From: Paragonimus westermani
Lineage: Eukaryota; Platyhelminthes; Trematoda; Plagiorchiida; Troglotrematidae
DNA: 64,000 bases
Direction: 5' to 3'
Assembly: GCA_008508345.1 (NCBI GenBank)
Contig: QNGE01001299.1
Coordinates: forward strand, 1-64,000
Shown: positions 1-12,632 of the stretch, piece by piece
Layout: every line of letters starts with the position of its first letter
How positions within the stretch are numbered: the stretch's first letter is position 1
Notes under the pieces: generated by a model
Database searches by the model: none
Told to the model about the DNA's origin: nothing
What the model saw: only the letters and a program-made list of their open reading frames with translations
Translations under genes and position numbers: made by a program

Positions 1-505
1 CCATCACCCTTGAAGGGCAAGGAAATATTAACAGACTTTTTGCTTGATGTTTGTGGTTATTCTAACTGGATGCTTATTAGCATATCCTTATTGATTAACT
101 ACTCCAGGTAGCCATTTTTGATGAGTGTATTGAATATGAACTGTATTTCCTTTTTAGTGGTGTCGCTTGAGCGTGTTTTCATTGTCCTGTTTATCAGACG
201 TCGGATTAGGTCTCCCTTTTGTCTTAGTGGTAAAAAGCAATTGAAGTCTGTATACTGGCCCCTGCAAGTTGCTTTACGATACACCTGCCTTTGTACCGTG
301 CCATCCACGCGACGAGATATGACCACGTTTGGGAACACTGTACCTGTGGGTGATTCGGGTTCCAGGTTAAAATGAATATTTTTACGGACAGAGTTGAAAT
401 GAGTGAGTACTCACTGAGGCCGTGAGATTCATCTGTCACACAGAGGTGATATCGTCTACGTAACGCTTGTAAAGGGTGAATGATTTTATCTGCTGGTGTG
501 TACAC
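1..505 (-). mobile_element. Penelope-like element fragment, RT palm to linker, truncated by window edge
   Basis: Read on the minus strand, this is the part of a Penelope-like retroelement running from the RT catalytic loop to the linker before the GIY-YIG nuclease. A YVDDI catalytic motif is readable near 447-461. An open stretch at 338-99 carries ISRRVDGTVQRQVYRKAT and FIFNTLIKNGYLE, matching the same region of the plus-strand PLE at 15.9-17.0 kb. The frame continues to position 1 through a TAG and a TAA into SVNISLPFKGDG, so the element extends off the left edge. Between about 340 and 450 the frame shifts several times. It is inactive: at least two stops and several frameshifts. The two catalytic aspartates are still encoded, unlike in the 15.9 kb copy. 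Homology was judged by reading, not by search. Confidence 0.88.
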
Positions 506-545
506 TTCCGTGGAAAAAATTCTTAATAAATACTAAAAAAGCAGG

Positions 546-3500
546 TTTTTTCAGGTTAATATATTGAACATGTGATCCAGAATGACAAGGCCACTTCTGT
601 CCGTCGAACTTGCAGCAGCTGATTCTTAGAGCGACCCATTATTTACTTTAATGCTAGATTTATCTCTGCGACCGTCGAATCTCTTGCCTTTAAGTTGCTA
701 CCCGCTAACTTCTGCACCTCGTATCCAGTGGCACAATCTAGCGTTACTTGTTCGCCCTCAATTTTCCAACTGATAACCACGTTTTTCGTGACCTCTTTTA
801 AGGAGAGATTAGTCAACTACCAATTATTCTGAGTTCATACAATTGTTTGGTACAAAGTAGTGCACTGTGATGGTACTACCAGTGTATAAGAGTCATTCTC
901 CTAGATGACCAGACTCACAGTAATGGTGCCAACGAACAATGAGTTATGACTGAAAATCACGTTACTTCTATGCCAGTTCCTAGTCAAGCATGAGTGCTAA
1001 CCGCTCAAACAAATATTTTTATCCAGTAACGCACATACACAAGTCGTACGAAAACTACCTTAGACTGCTCTAATATAAAAAAGGTTTATTATTTATGAAA
1101 CAAACAGACAAATGGCGGGCTATCAACATCAGACAAGTAGACGCAACCTGGTAATTAATATACCTTTAACTCACTGGATCTTGACATTTTAATGCAACGG
1201 AATGGCGCAACAACGACGCCAAATTCGGATGTACAAAACTGGTTGGTGCTGGCGATTTAGAATGTGTGTTCAGTTGTAGCCAGATTTCTGCACTTCATCA
1301 TCTTATGCGGGAGATCTGTTGTATACGTGACTGAACTGAACCAGTTTGCCATTAAAAGAAGTTGTTTTAAACGAGGTCCGTCTACAAAAATTACGTTATT
1401 CCTAGCTTGTGGATTACCAAAATTGGAACGGTTATATGGAGAAATCTAGAAAAATGGATGTCTGGCCTTTCAATTAACGAATAAAGAAAGCCTGACTGAC
1501 GGTGGTGCAAAACTAATACCGGATGTTAGAACGTCTTGTATGCTGGCATCTTCGTAAAGTTAAAAATCAGTTGATTTAGTGGAGTATCGTTTTTATACAT
1601 ACCTTATCAAAGATAGCTTTGTAATTTGTGTACATGTATCTCATTGATATACTGTCTTCATTAGAGTGGCTGATGACAGGCTTGATCTACACACTTTTAT
1701 TCAACGACCTACCGCTCACATTTGGTAGCGAGTAGTGCAGACAGCATGTGTGCATTCGTTCTTCACATATTTTTTGAATTCCAAAAAATGATTGAATCGA
1801 AATATTGGCGAATGCTACGGAAGCGGGAATCAGTAGTCGAGATTTTGTTTACGTTAGTTAATTCTACTCCAGTCCATTTAAACAATGTCATGGTTAGTTG
1901 AAATCTTAAAAAATCGGCATTTTTTTCTCTCATTCAGTCAAAGACATTTACAAATGCTGCACTTTTATGAATATAGTACTTTGCAGTGAACAGAGCTGAT
2001 TCGGTGTTATTTCCTGATCACAAATGATAGAAGACTTTGTCAAACGTAAACCGTTTAACACTCAATCGCAGAAGAATGCTTGGTTGCTTCCGAAAACTTT
2101 CTGAATTGAAAAACAAATTTAACAGCTCCACTGGTGTCTAATTTTTGCATCAATTTATTCAACCATTCTACCAAATTCCGATCCACGGGCCGTGGGCTCT
2201 TGTAGCATATTGTGACACTCTCATACCAATAGAAATTTTCAGCTTAAACTAGACAAAATATGCTAACGATTACAAATATTATAATCTCCACCCGATTGGG
2301 AATCGCACATAATCTAGACCTCTACCTCACGGCTGAAAATGTTCGTTTGACAGTGTGAATTGATTCACCATAGCTCCACATTAGTGATTGGCTGATTTGT
2401 TCCATCACTGCTTCCACTGCACTTAGTGCGTTTCTCATAACAGACTGTTAAGTATATTGTATTGATGCGTTCACTTGGTAGATCGACAGCGCAGGTAAAC
2501 TTAAATGCGGACATTAAATAATAGGTGCGAAACTAATTATTTTGTTATTAACCGTAGTCTCTTGCAAAAGTATGCCCTGTACAAACAGCATATAAACCGA
2601 TAATTCTGGGATGGATTGCCGCTTCCGGTAAAGCAGTTTAGTCGCCATCGATTGACGCTAGGGGCATCTTTTTGGAACTTCAAATCAAACTCCTGTTTGT
2701 TCTTTTTTGAAACTCGTGGCAATCTTACAGTAGACTCTTCGTTGAAGTTACTTTCTCACATAAAACTACAAAATATTCTAAGTTTATTGTACCGATAGAA
2801 TTAATGGCTTAATATTTGAAAAGCAGTTTCGTCCTCAACAGATATTTTTGAACCCGGACACAGTTTATCAACTCATTACTTAATATTTGGTTGTTGCAGC
2901 TTTGTCTATCAATTTGGAGCGTTGTCGTTAACCATAATTGACAAGGCTCAGTGGGATCACAGTTATTTTCTTTAAAATTAAGCAACACTTATGTTGAGAT
3001 GGCCGTATTAATAATAACTTATAGTAGACGCAGCTGATAGGCTTTTTGACTACAATCTTTTGTATTATTAACTAAAGCACTCATCTTACCAATCAAAACC
3101 CCTTTAAGCGTTGAAAATTTTCTGTCTTATGGTTGTTTCAGTCATTCACCGTTTACAAGTCATTGCACACAGTATTAGTAAAAATGGTTTATTGTTTTAT
3201 GAGAGGTAAAAACCTAACCGTGCATTAAAATGCGAAGTGATTAACATTGTGTAAACGAATGTAATTACCAATTCCGACATTTTTGGCAATAACGTTTGCG
3301 ACCATTCACAAAGCGTCAGACGTGTCTTCTTGTCTTCCAGTGGAACAGATGTGCAAAAAATTAGAGATCTTTAGCTTATTCCCTACTTATCCCATGTTAT
3401 TCGTTGAGGCATTCATCAGCTAATTTTTATGTTGCCAAGCGTTAATTTTTGTCATTCGTTCAACTGTATAGAGTTCGCTTTACGTTTCCACGATTGTTAT

Positions 3501-4720
3501 GCGTGCAGTGGTACACTTGGCTGAACGTCCCTTGAACGCCAGGATTATTCCATCAGATCACTAAAACCGCAAACAGATTACTAGTGTTTAGTGAATTTGC
3601 ACAACTAACAGATGCCGCCGGTATGGACTGTGATGCCCTGAAACATTTTTATGTATATATTCACACGATCACCCTCATAAATTTACTCAGGTGGTTTATT
3701 GAGAACATTCTTTTCAAGCTATGAATTGGACTGGACTGTTTCATTTATGGATATATATCGGTGAAACAGCCTGAAAACTGTGCGAGATCTTGCAATCGAG
3801 CGTCTGAATGTAATATCGTCGTCACACATTTTACACATAGCAAATAACTCTAAGAGACAACAATTCACTGTGTAGGCCATCCATGAAATTCTCATGAACC
3901 GAATGCGGTTAAGTAGCGCCTGTTTGTAGTACAGGGTCATTCAGAAATGCCTGTTCAGAAAAACCCATATCATCCATGGGATTTGACAGAAATAACGTTA
4001 CAGGCCAACTAAAGTATGGAATGATTGAGTAGAAGTGAAGGTTGTTGAATAAACCTTTGCAGTAAAGTGGCTGGAATTACAGAAAAACTAGTCTGCACCT
4101 TCATAAATACTGCCAATTATTCGGTAGAGCAAGCACACTGCTGGCTTAAACCTTTGTACGGGATTTCTGGACACGCCGGTATATATGACATACATATGTT
4201 ATATTCCAACGGCGTACTTCTGTAGCTGTGCCGATTTAAATATCTTTGTGTCGGCTGTTTATTAACTGCATCACTGTGCTTCAATTCAAATCATACCTGC
4301 GTTGGTTTCAAAACCTGCCCCATTTATTGCTATGCAACTAGGAACTCCCGAAATACATACAAGACAACACACATTAGAATACTCTGTTGAGAAGCAGTGC
4401 GTGTTACATTTCCAAATTGTGCCAAAATGATTTGCGTACGTTATTTATTTATAGAACATTAAATTGAACTCGAGGTGTCCGATGGAGGTTTCGTCTGTTA
4501 GTTTACATTCAAAAATTTTTTCTATCAGTTTTGTTCCCGTTTTCAAACTGAACTCTCTAAGACACCTTACGAGAACCGAGTGGCCGTGGATTCGTCATAA
4601 TTAGCCAAGAAAAAAACCAATGGGGTAACAATATACAACTCAGTATTCTGCCCTGAGCAATAAGGGTTTTCTAAAATGCGACCGATAACACGGGCACACG
4701 TGGTGAAGCAAAGCATCCGT
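546..4720. other. No recognisable gene or repeat
   Basis: AT-rich sequence with dense stops in all frames. The only open frames are short (60-75 codons), show no recognisable motif and overlap on opposite strands. I see no tandem array, no tRNA-like box pair and no PLE or LINE motif here. It could be intergenic or intronic. Confidence 0.5.
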
Positions 4721-5302
4721 CTATATTCGAATGAATGTTGTTTCTGAGTAGATGCACTGCAGGCATGTCAGTGAGATATTCCTGCGGGAGTTCCCAGTGA
4801 CGTTCAGTATTACAGTGCATACAAAAATAATTTGCGCACTATAGGTTTTCCATATGGAGCATTTCGCATCATTGTATGGTTGACGCCATTCTGGTATCTG
4901 ACTCCCGAAATTACTGAGCCTCCAACTAACTACTTCTAGTTTTCTTCTTGTCTCGAGTGTGTCATAGATCTGTGCCCCACAAATAAGGTTACCAGTATGT
5001 TTCCCATAATATCGCTGTTGTTGGGAACATCGTCCTCGGTAGATTATTCCAAACAGTTTCTGACTCATGCTGTTGTAATGCGGTGCTCCATCGGACTCAA
5101 CGGGACGGATGGCAGAAATGTGAGTGAGTTGACGAATACTGAACATGAACCGTTCAAATTTGAAGACTGCAAATTCATACGTGGTATGGCAATCCGTAAT
5201 AAACTTCAGCACATGTTCAAAAGCAATACTGCGAGTGAGTCCACCAACGACGGGGTACTCATCTTCACAAGTCCACTCAGGAATTGGCTCAGTTTGATAC
5301 AA
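4721..5302 (-). CDS. Unrecognised 193-codon open frame, possible host exon
   Basis: The longest open frame in the window that does not belong to a recognised mobile element. It opens just after an in-frame TAG near 5320; the nominal start is TTG, so the true 5' boundary is more likely a splice acceptor than an initiation codon. The product has no signal peptide or membrane segment that I can see. It is rich in aromatic and Cys residues (KFERFMFSIRQ, NLICGAQIYD, LSNFGSQIPEW) and I cannot assign it to a family. Codons use mixed third positions, as a real exon might. The opposite strand has a 106-codon frame at 4997-5317, but that one looks less protein-like. Alternatives are a relic of an unknown transposon or a chance open frame. 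No adjacent exon could be joined with confidence. Confidence 0.28.
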   Translation of the reverse strand: MYQTEPIPEWTCEDEYPVVGGLTRSIAFEHVLKFITDCHTTYEFAVFKFERFMFSIRQLTHISAIRPVESDGAPHYNSMSQKLFGIIYRGRCSQQQRYYGKHTGNLICGAQIYDTLETRRKLEVVSWRLSNFGSQIPEWRQPYNDAKCSIWKTYSAQIIFVCTVILNVTGNSRRNISLTCLQCIYSETTFIRI

Positions 5303-5490
5303 CAGACTATCGGGTGATTGATGCTACTCTGGGTTTTTAACGGGTAGGATATATATATGGTCACTGGAATCTTGGGCCCATGACTGTCCAGTTTTCACAA
5401 TCTACCGGCCGGTGTGTTTCAGCGAAACTATTTGCCCCGGCTCTCCCATCCTAGTTTATCAACGCATCTGTGATATAAGACCATAATGGA

Positions 5491-5781
5491 ATGCCATCTC
5501 TCTGCATGCTGTGCACAAACGGCATACAACCATTTGATCAATCATTCAAATCAGGTGAAGTTATTGGATTAGTCCAGAATTGTATTTGTCGAAATGGGTT
5601 TTATCACAGCAGATGCCGTCAATATTTGAAAGCCGTAGTTGCTTCTCCTGAGTGCGCCTCAAGTGCAAAAGCCGAAATTAAAAATGATGGCAGATTGCTA
5701 TTTTGGGTACGCCAAAGTCACTTGTCACAAGAGGAAACAAATTCATATGTGGTATGTTGTGTTAGTAACATAATCACGTAA
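5491..5781 (+). CDS. Unrecognised frame with Cys/His cluster
   Basis: A 96-codon frame starting at ATG. Its first half has a suggestive metal-binding spacing: a CMLC knuckle, then about 25 residues later CIC and HSRC, recalling RING or PHD-like fingers. The set of ligands is incomplete for any standard finger. A GTATGT resembling a 5' splice site lies near 5752, and a pyrimidine-rich AG lies upstream near 5455, so a spliced exon is imaginable. Most of the second half is featureless. I cannot name it, and a chance frame is at least as likely. Confidence 0.15.
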   Translation: MPSLCMLCTNGIQPFDQSFKSGEVIGLVQNCICRNGFYHSRCRQYLKAVVASPECASSAKAEIKNDGRLLFWVRQSHLSQEETNSYVVCCVSNIIT

Positions 5782-8700
5782 CTATTCAATACAACTCGAA
5801 TAACTGCTTGAAATCTGTCGCAGTTGATTACCCAAATCACGCAGCTGAAGGCAGTATTTTGGTATAAGAGACGCGGACAAGTATATATACACCTTTTTTA
5901 AGTAAGAGCAAATCTTGAAGGCAGTTAGTTTGATATCTCATTAGTATTGTCCCTCCAAAACCAAAAATATGCGAGACCGTCTCCACACATTTTACAGTAC
6001 ATAAATGCCAACCGTAAACAACGGCAACCTAAACACAATAATGATAATTCATTAAGCGGGAAAATTACGACAGTTCCAGTCACATTAACACAAACGCTCA
6101 AAATAACTTTCGACGATGACTTTTACTAATTAATCCAAATGGTGTCACCATATAGTCGTTATCAAACCTGTTTGGCTTGAACAAAAAACAGCATGCCAGA
6201 TCACTCCAAAAATATGTTGAGACAGACTATACCTGCTTAGGGTAAATGTGACGTGAATTTTGCGCCACAATGTTCCTTTCAACAGGCATCAACTAACCTG
6301 CGTTGGCGGCCTTATTTACTACGACTGGGCAGGCACAGAATGAAATAATTCAGTGGAATCTATACACAATTACCAAGCTCCCCTTGGTAACGATTTCTGA
6401 ACAATTTGTTCAGTGATGATTGCAGTGATCTTCTCATCAGTCAGATATAGTGCACAATTGTTTATTTGATATCCACGACATACAAATTGCGAGCAGAAAT
6501 AAGAAATTGTGAGCAGAAAATTTAGGAAATTAAACTATCTATAGGAAAGAGATAATGATTGTGACTGGTTTTCTCTAAAAATTTGGCTTGTCCACGTTGC
6601 AGATAAAACTGTACATGCGAAGTTGAAACGCTTCCATTATTCAAATGCGGACCAAAGGTTAGCAAATTCAACAAATCTCACCAATCCATGGTTAACGACA
6701 TGACTGGCGACGATAAGTTTTAAGATCACAAACGTTCTTTGCTGTGAAACACCTAAACTGTCATCCAGATTAAAATGTGGCTTTTGTATAGATAACTCTC
6801 TGCATACGGCTAGCTTCAGTAGTCATTTCGCAACGGCCTTACAGCCGTTGAAAGATTCGTGCACAACCAGCCTGGTTTTGATAATACATCGGTTCCGCTA
6901 ATTCTGTGCATGAAGTCCAGAGCTGGAACTTGTACACCATGGATCCATTGTGAAAAAATACCTCCCTTATTTTTCAAAAGTTAACCGTGAGAGTTTCTCC
7001 TCCTTGCTTTCCAGCGGTCAAATCCGGTCCATACACGTGATTCTCAAATGAGCTCCTAAATCGCAAATAAAGTCAAAGACTGCAGCGGTGCCCGCAGAAA
7101 CGATGGAAACCTCAAACGTTTGGTAACTTGGAGATAAAGCAAATTTTTCGCCGAAACTTATCATTTTCTCACATGCGGAGTTTTGCTAGATTGACGATAG
7201 TTTGGCTGTCTCTGAGTTTTATTTGTCTCATTAACAAACCCTATAAACCAAAGGTATGAGGTTGCTTTCTAAACCTGGATACAAGTCCAGAAGTGATGAA
7301 CTGCTTCGTCGTTTCTGAATTAACTACTCCTTAAGGTAAACCTCACCTGCGAGGCTCTAGGCCCTAAACCTTATATCGTTTCTCATCAACAGGCAAGAGA
7401 TTTCGAGGAAACATTTAGGTTAAGAGAAAAGGTTTTTCAGAGAGTTTCGGCTGAGTTTGAAAAAATTGCTCTGTTCCCATTAGAAGTATGTCGTCACCTG
7501 TTTTTGTTCCCACAGAACGTGTGCACTGACTGTCAAAAACTACGTGTAAGCTGTATGAAAAAGGAATAAGAGGGAGAGAAACATTTTACACTGTGTTTAC
7601 ACTCGATCAAATGAGGTGAAAAACATTAATTCAGCCGTTATTGAAATCTGACATCTTGCCGCCCTAAATGGATGGAATGAAATTTTTTGACAACCATGTA
7701 CCTTAATCATACCCGACGCTTGCCCTCACAGGTATATGGCACCACTCAACCATTACTGAATTTTTACCCTTTTTTTATTCAAGTCAGGACGACTATCTCA
7801 AACCAGTTTAGAGTGTCCTATAAACGTGCGACATGAATATACAACAAGCATTAGTAATATCATTCACAAAGGTCAAGTGGTCGGTGATGCGGTTAAAGTA
7901 TTGAAGACTAGTTCTGTGCAGTAGTCTGAGGATGAGACGGCTCATTCATGGCACAGGTGGAACCGTTTGTTTCACTTCCAGACGTAACAACCCGTTTAAA
8001 TGTACAGCGGCTGTAAACATTGAGTGGGATTGAAATGAACAGATCCTTTTCCTGATGAGGTAATTTAAGCTACTGGCTAGTGCGTCAACAACACTGTTTC
8101 TGACGAGCATTACAGGTAATTATTTCCTTACAGTATGATAAGTGGAATTGTATATTTCGCCGCTAACCGCCACAGTCGGTGGTGTTCACGTATGTTTGTT
8201 CAAATAAAATAAAGCATCCAGAATTTTACACAAAAGAATGCTCGTTATAGTATTGTGCTGATTTTTATGGTAAACTCACTGTGTTACTTGGCTCTCTGGT
8301 TGTTTTATGAATCGTCCGGTGTCAGTAAGCTGCACCAGTTAAACGTTGCGCTTTTGCTAAAGGTGCCTTTCTAAATCTATTTGTCTCTTACTAGAGCATC
8401 TCCAAATATGCGAAAATCAGTTATCTCAATTTTGTATCAGTATACAAAAATTCGGTTTTTGTGGCTAAATGAATTCAGCAGCAATCAGTTTATAGCTTGT
8501 AGGTTAAATTGTATCATATTTTTCAGTTAATCTCCCTACCAATTTCCAGTCTTAAAGTGGATGAAAATCAAGAATTTATGTATTGTTTCTCAAAACTAAC
8601 CAGGTACCATGGTCGATCCCTGCTGTCTTTTTTCGAAGTTAGAATAGCTGAACCTCCACAGATCAGTGCGTGAATCAAAGGAGTGTATAATGAATCGTTA

Positions 8701-8905
8701 AATGTTTAAAAACGTTCGTCTTCTGTTGCTTCTTGCAGTTACCTAAATCACTAACAACTGTCCAACAGTTGATCGAAGTGTTCATTAATTTGGATTGAAC
8801 CAATTCGACCACAGTGCTTGCCCATAACTATGTAAGCTGGGACGTGAATGAGTGTGCCACTTACCGAATTTTATCTTTCTCAACAGTGTTGCAGGGTGCA
8901 ACTTC
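5782..8905. other. No recognisable gene or repeat
   Basis: AT-rich sequence, stops in every frame, no open frame above about 60 codons, no promoter-like box pair and no similarity to the PLE, LINE or SINE families seen elsewhere in the window. Confidence 0.5.
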
Positions 8906-9199
8906 TTAGGAGGCATCAGCTGACTGTTCAAGCCTCATCCATCGTTGATTGCAATTGCCGATTCTGTTATAATGCGCAACAAGCCTCCTGTTCAAAAGAG
9001 TAGCAAACTGGAGTTTCCTTCTTTCTAGAAGATACCTGCATTCCGTATCGTTTTCAACAGCAGCGGTATCTGAGCTCTGGTCTGAATAATTCAGGGGATT
9101 CTGTGTTGACCTCTCAGCCGTCTGTATGACTTGAGATACAATGGGGTTATAGTGGTATATTGCACCAACACAAATGCTGGATGAACTCCCTCCGAACAC
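8906..9199 (-). CDS. Unrecognised 97-codon frame
   Basis: A minus-strand frame whose nominal start is GTG; it is open from an in-frame TAA a short way upstream. The product is hydrophilic with a basic C-terminal half (LLERRKLQFATLLNRRL), which looks more protein-like than most chance frames here. No domain is recognised. A GTAAGT, a consensus 5' splice site, lies downstream on the same strand near 8863, but after the stop codon of this frame. It could be an exon or chance. Confidence 0.15.
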   Translation of the reverse strand: MFGGSSSSICVGAIYHYNPIVSQVIQTAERSTQNPLNYSDQSSDTAAVENDTECRYLLERRKLQFATLLNRRLVAHYNRIGNCNQRWMRLEQSADAS

Positions 9200-12100
9200 T
9201 CCAGGTTTTGCAGGCAGGCGTGTTTAAACGCATTTCAGACTTTCTACAAGTTGATTTTTTAAATCCATCTATTGTTACACACTGACGTACAGAGCATCTT
9301 TACCGTCCCCATCATGCTCGCAATCAGTATCACGGAACAAAAAATGCCCAATGAAATCATTTCTCTTCTTATACGCTGAATAGTTTCCTCTATTCAGCTT
9401 TTAACGCCTTCAAAGGCTCGCCTTTCAAAGATGGTTATTCAACTTATTGATTTGCCACTAGGCGAGTGAACTGATAAAATATACAGACAGCACTTCAATT
9501 CATCCATGTATTTCATTGTCTAGAATGTTAGCCGGAAATAATTGTAGATTTCTGAGACGGAAGCTGGTTTTATTTTGTGACTAGAATATTGAACTGGAAT
9601 TATGAGACTTTTGAAACTTCCGATGGTGACAGCAATATTGTTTAATAAATTTTCCCAATTGCATTTTGTCTTATCTGATCGAAAAGAGTTTTTCTGAAAT
9701 ACACAATGGCCTTGTTCTAATTTCTCCAGGTAACTAGAACATTTCTATAACCCGCATGAAGGTAGCTTCCGTACAGTTTTAACAATGTCAGTATATGATA
9801 ACAAAGTGTTGTTGTAAAAATCCTCGTGTAACATTTTGAGAAAAGAGTAATGCGGTTCGTGAACACACAACGGAAATTGACCCGGTTGGATTTTGTAAAT
9901 AACTTTTCCAGTATGCCGTTTATTTTCGCCGTGAAAATCACGGTTTCATATTGGGTCAGATCACGAATACCTCAAGGTTCTTTCAGGATATACTGTTGGT
10001 AATTGGTATAAAACTAGGGTTGCATGAAGAAAACTATTTCTGTATTCATATAAGCTTTCAAACCTGCTTACACATTGGTTGTCAGAATTCACAAAACATC
10101 ACACAGCAACTTCATTGTTTATCGTGTTTTTAATCATGGACTATAGTCGACAGGACAGCTTTTGTTACTACTCAATTATATCGGATAACCTGATTGTTGT
10201 ACACACGCCAAACCCAGCTTCTAGTCTAGATGCATTAACTTGGTCTTGAACAATTGGATACAAATAACGCCATGTCCAGCATGATTACTATATGTTTAAA
10301 AATTGAATATAAAAACCTCGCTCGTTGCGAATGTAAACACTTTAGTGAGAAGAAGTTCGAAATGAATGCTACTGTTCAAATGTCTGGCTGAAAAGCCCAG
10401 AAAAATACGAAGCCCACATTTAGTGGAGAGCGATGTGTACGTATTTCCGGAGTTATTATTTGGACTAGTACGGAGGAAATTTTTCCGTATAATTTTCTGG
10501 ATTTCAAACATTTATTTCTCGGTCTCATCATTTCCATCCTTTGAAAGCTTGCACTCCGCATTTCCAACCTGAGCTAAGATGGACTCTTTTCATCAAGTGA
10601 CTATTGAATTGACCTTTTATTACCAAAAATAGCAGGGTCTCAGGAGTAACTTGACAGATTTTCCCCGGGAGTCTATCTCAAAATATCTTATGCCTTTTTT
10701 ATACATATCTTGCACACCACACAAATCAAAGCAACTGATATTGTCTGCAGTGGGTGATGAGAAATTTTAATACATAGGGATTTCCCCCATACAGATGTTC
10801 CATTAACAGTAGGAAGCTGTGGAAGTAAGGGGCAGTCGCACCTGGTTCTTTCACGAAAACACAGAGGCTAACTCTGAATTTTTACTTAGGACTTTCAACT
10901 ACGTAGGCTTACCGTAAAATTATCGTCTGCATACCAAACACTTGACTAAATAGCATGAAACGTTTCGAAATGTGATAAGCTGTATGGCAAGCTGTGCATT
11001 TATTAGATTGATTATAGAAGTGCAGAATAAGGAATGTGCTCATCAGTCCAGTGAACGCAACTGGGCTAAACCTAGAGAAGACCGATCCTGTAGAAGTTAT
11101 GCTGTTCTGTGGACATTTCTTCTCGCTCAAACGGTTGTATGACTCTTCAATGTTTCACCGCAGGCATCAGGTTCAACTGTTGGTGTTATTCAGTTTTCAT
11201 TCCCACATGTCCGGGCACTGTTCCTCTTTGTGGTTTTGATATATAGTTTTGTGAATTCTACACCGTGATCGTTCTTGTAAAAATTTTTCATCAAAGTCGA
11301 CAAAGGTTTTATGCAGTGTATTCTAATTGCTGGATACCCCTATAACTAAATGTCTCTAATATTCCGATCGTCTATGGAGCTGAGATAAAATCGTCCCTAT
11401 TTTTTGGAAGAAGGAAGTTAAGTAACCTCGATGAAGCCATTTTCTCTAAAGTATACGGGATATGACAGACAACGATTAGTTTTCACCTGTCACCTGTTTC
11501 TACAGTGATCTATTTTTTTTAAAAATAATGCCGTGTGTTATCTGCTCTAAACAGCCTTATCTAATGGTGACGTGAAAATTTACCTGTCACTCATGATCTG
11601 ACACGAATATGGATTTACTTAACGCATAACAAATCTCCTCTGGCGACATTTTACGCGGAGTGTGTTAAAACGAATGATGAATCCAGCAGTATGCGTCAGT
11701 CAACTAAAAGAACACCGGCATTTATCATATCAACTGAAAAATCCAAGTCTTCACCTGCTGGTAGAGTTGTAGGCTTTGGACACTTGGCGTTGTTTGCGGT
11801 TCCATATATTGATCCAATGCATACCGCGGACAAGTATTAATGTATTGTTAGAATGCTCTAACATTAGGCCCTCTCCAACTCAAGTGGTTACTAGTCACTG
11901 AAAGAACACTAAGCATTCTTCGTTATCTAATTGCTTGCGGTCAAACACTCAAACTGTGACAGACATCTTATTTGTTTGAATTCAACGAAAGTTTGTTGAA
12001 CGTTGAATCAGTACTTTTAATTATAGTAGGATTCAAATACTACTCACAACAACAGCTAAATGAAGTGGAGAATATTTAAACCCCTGAGTTTTTCACAAGG

Positions 12101-12440
12101 CAATTATATCATTAATTGGAGGGTTGTTGTTTCAAATATTTTTTTGCATAACTTCTGATTTTCATTAGACCAACAGTAGTAGACAGAATTGACATTGACT
12201 TTCGCAATCGACCTTCGTGAGAAAACAACTATCACCATTTCTTCCACATTTAGGTGGTGCTTTACAATACCGATAACATGGATCTGAGCCAGGAGCTGTA
12301 ACAGTCACTAACATGAGAGTCTTGCTTTGATAATTCATGTGGCACAGTTCAACTGTTTTTAATTAAGACCCTATTTAGATCTCACTCAGTTTACATTTTT
12401 TGTGTGGTCTAGTCGATCATTCAAACCAACACGCAACACG
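9200..12440. other. No recognisable gene or repeat
   Basis: AT-rich sequence. Overlapping short frames at 9.7-10.6 kb and 10.9-11.2 kb occur on both strands and carry no motif. I see only small local inverted repeats, such as the one near 9378-9402, and nothing annotatable. Confidence 0.5.
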
Positions 12441-12499
12441 GCCCGGTATGTGTGTGAAACTAGGTCACTATCTGACTTGCACCAAAGGGCACTATCAGG

Positions 12500-12632
12500 G
12501 GCGACCCTCAACACAAGCGCTTTCTTTTCTAAACGGTCTGTATGGATAGACCACTTCAATGTAAAAATTGCAATTAAATGCTGATGACGTTTAACTCAAA
12601 AATAACCAGATCTCCAACCACTCATCAATAAA
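12500..12632 (+). repeat. Degenerate relic of the hammerhead SINE family
   Basis: The stretch aligns by eye, with many substitutions, to the segment of the 431-bp SINE that begins at the ribozyme and runs into its 3' flank. A GCTTTCTTTTCT near 12520 corresponds to the conserved GCTTCTTTTCG just after the cleavage site. A CTCATCA with following AATAAACTT near 12621 corresponds to the CTCATCAGTAATCT unit junction. The ribozyme core and the tRNA-like head are no longer recognisable, so this is an old inactive copy. A pairwise alignment with 25615-25740 would settle it. Confidence 0.45.
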
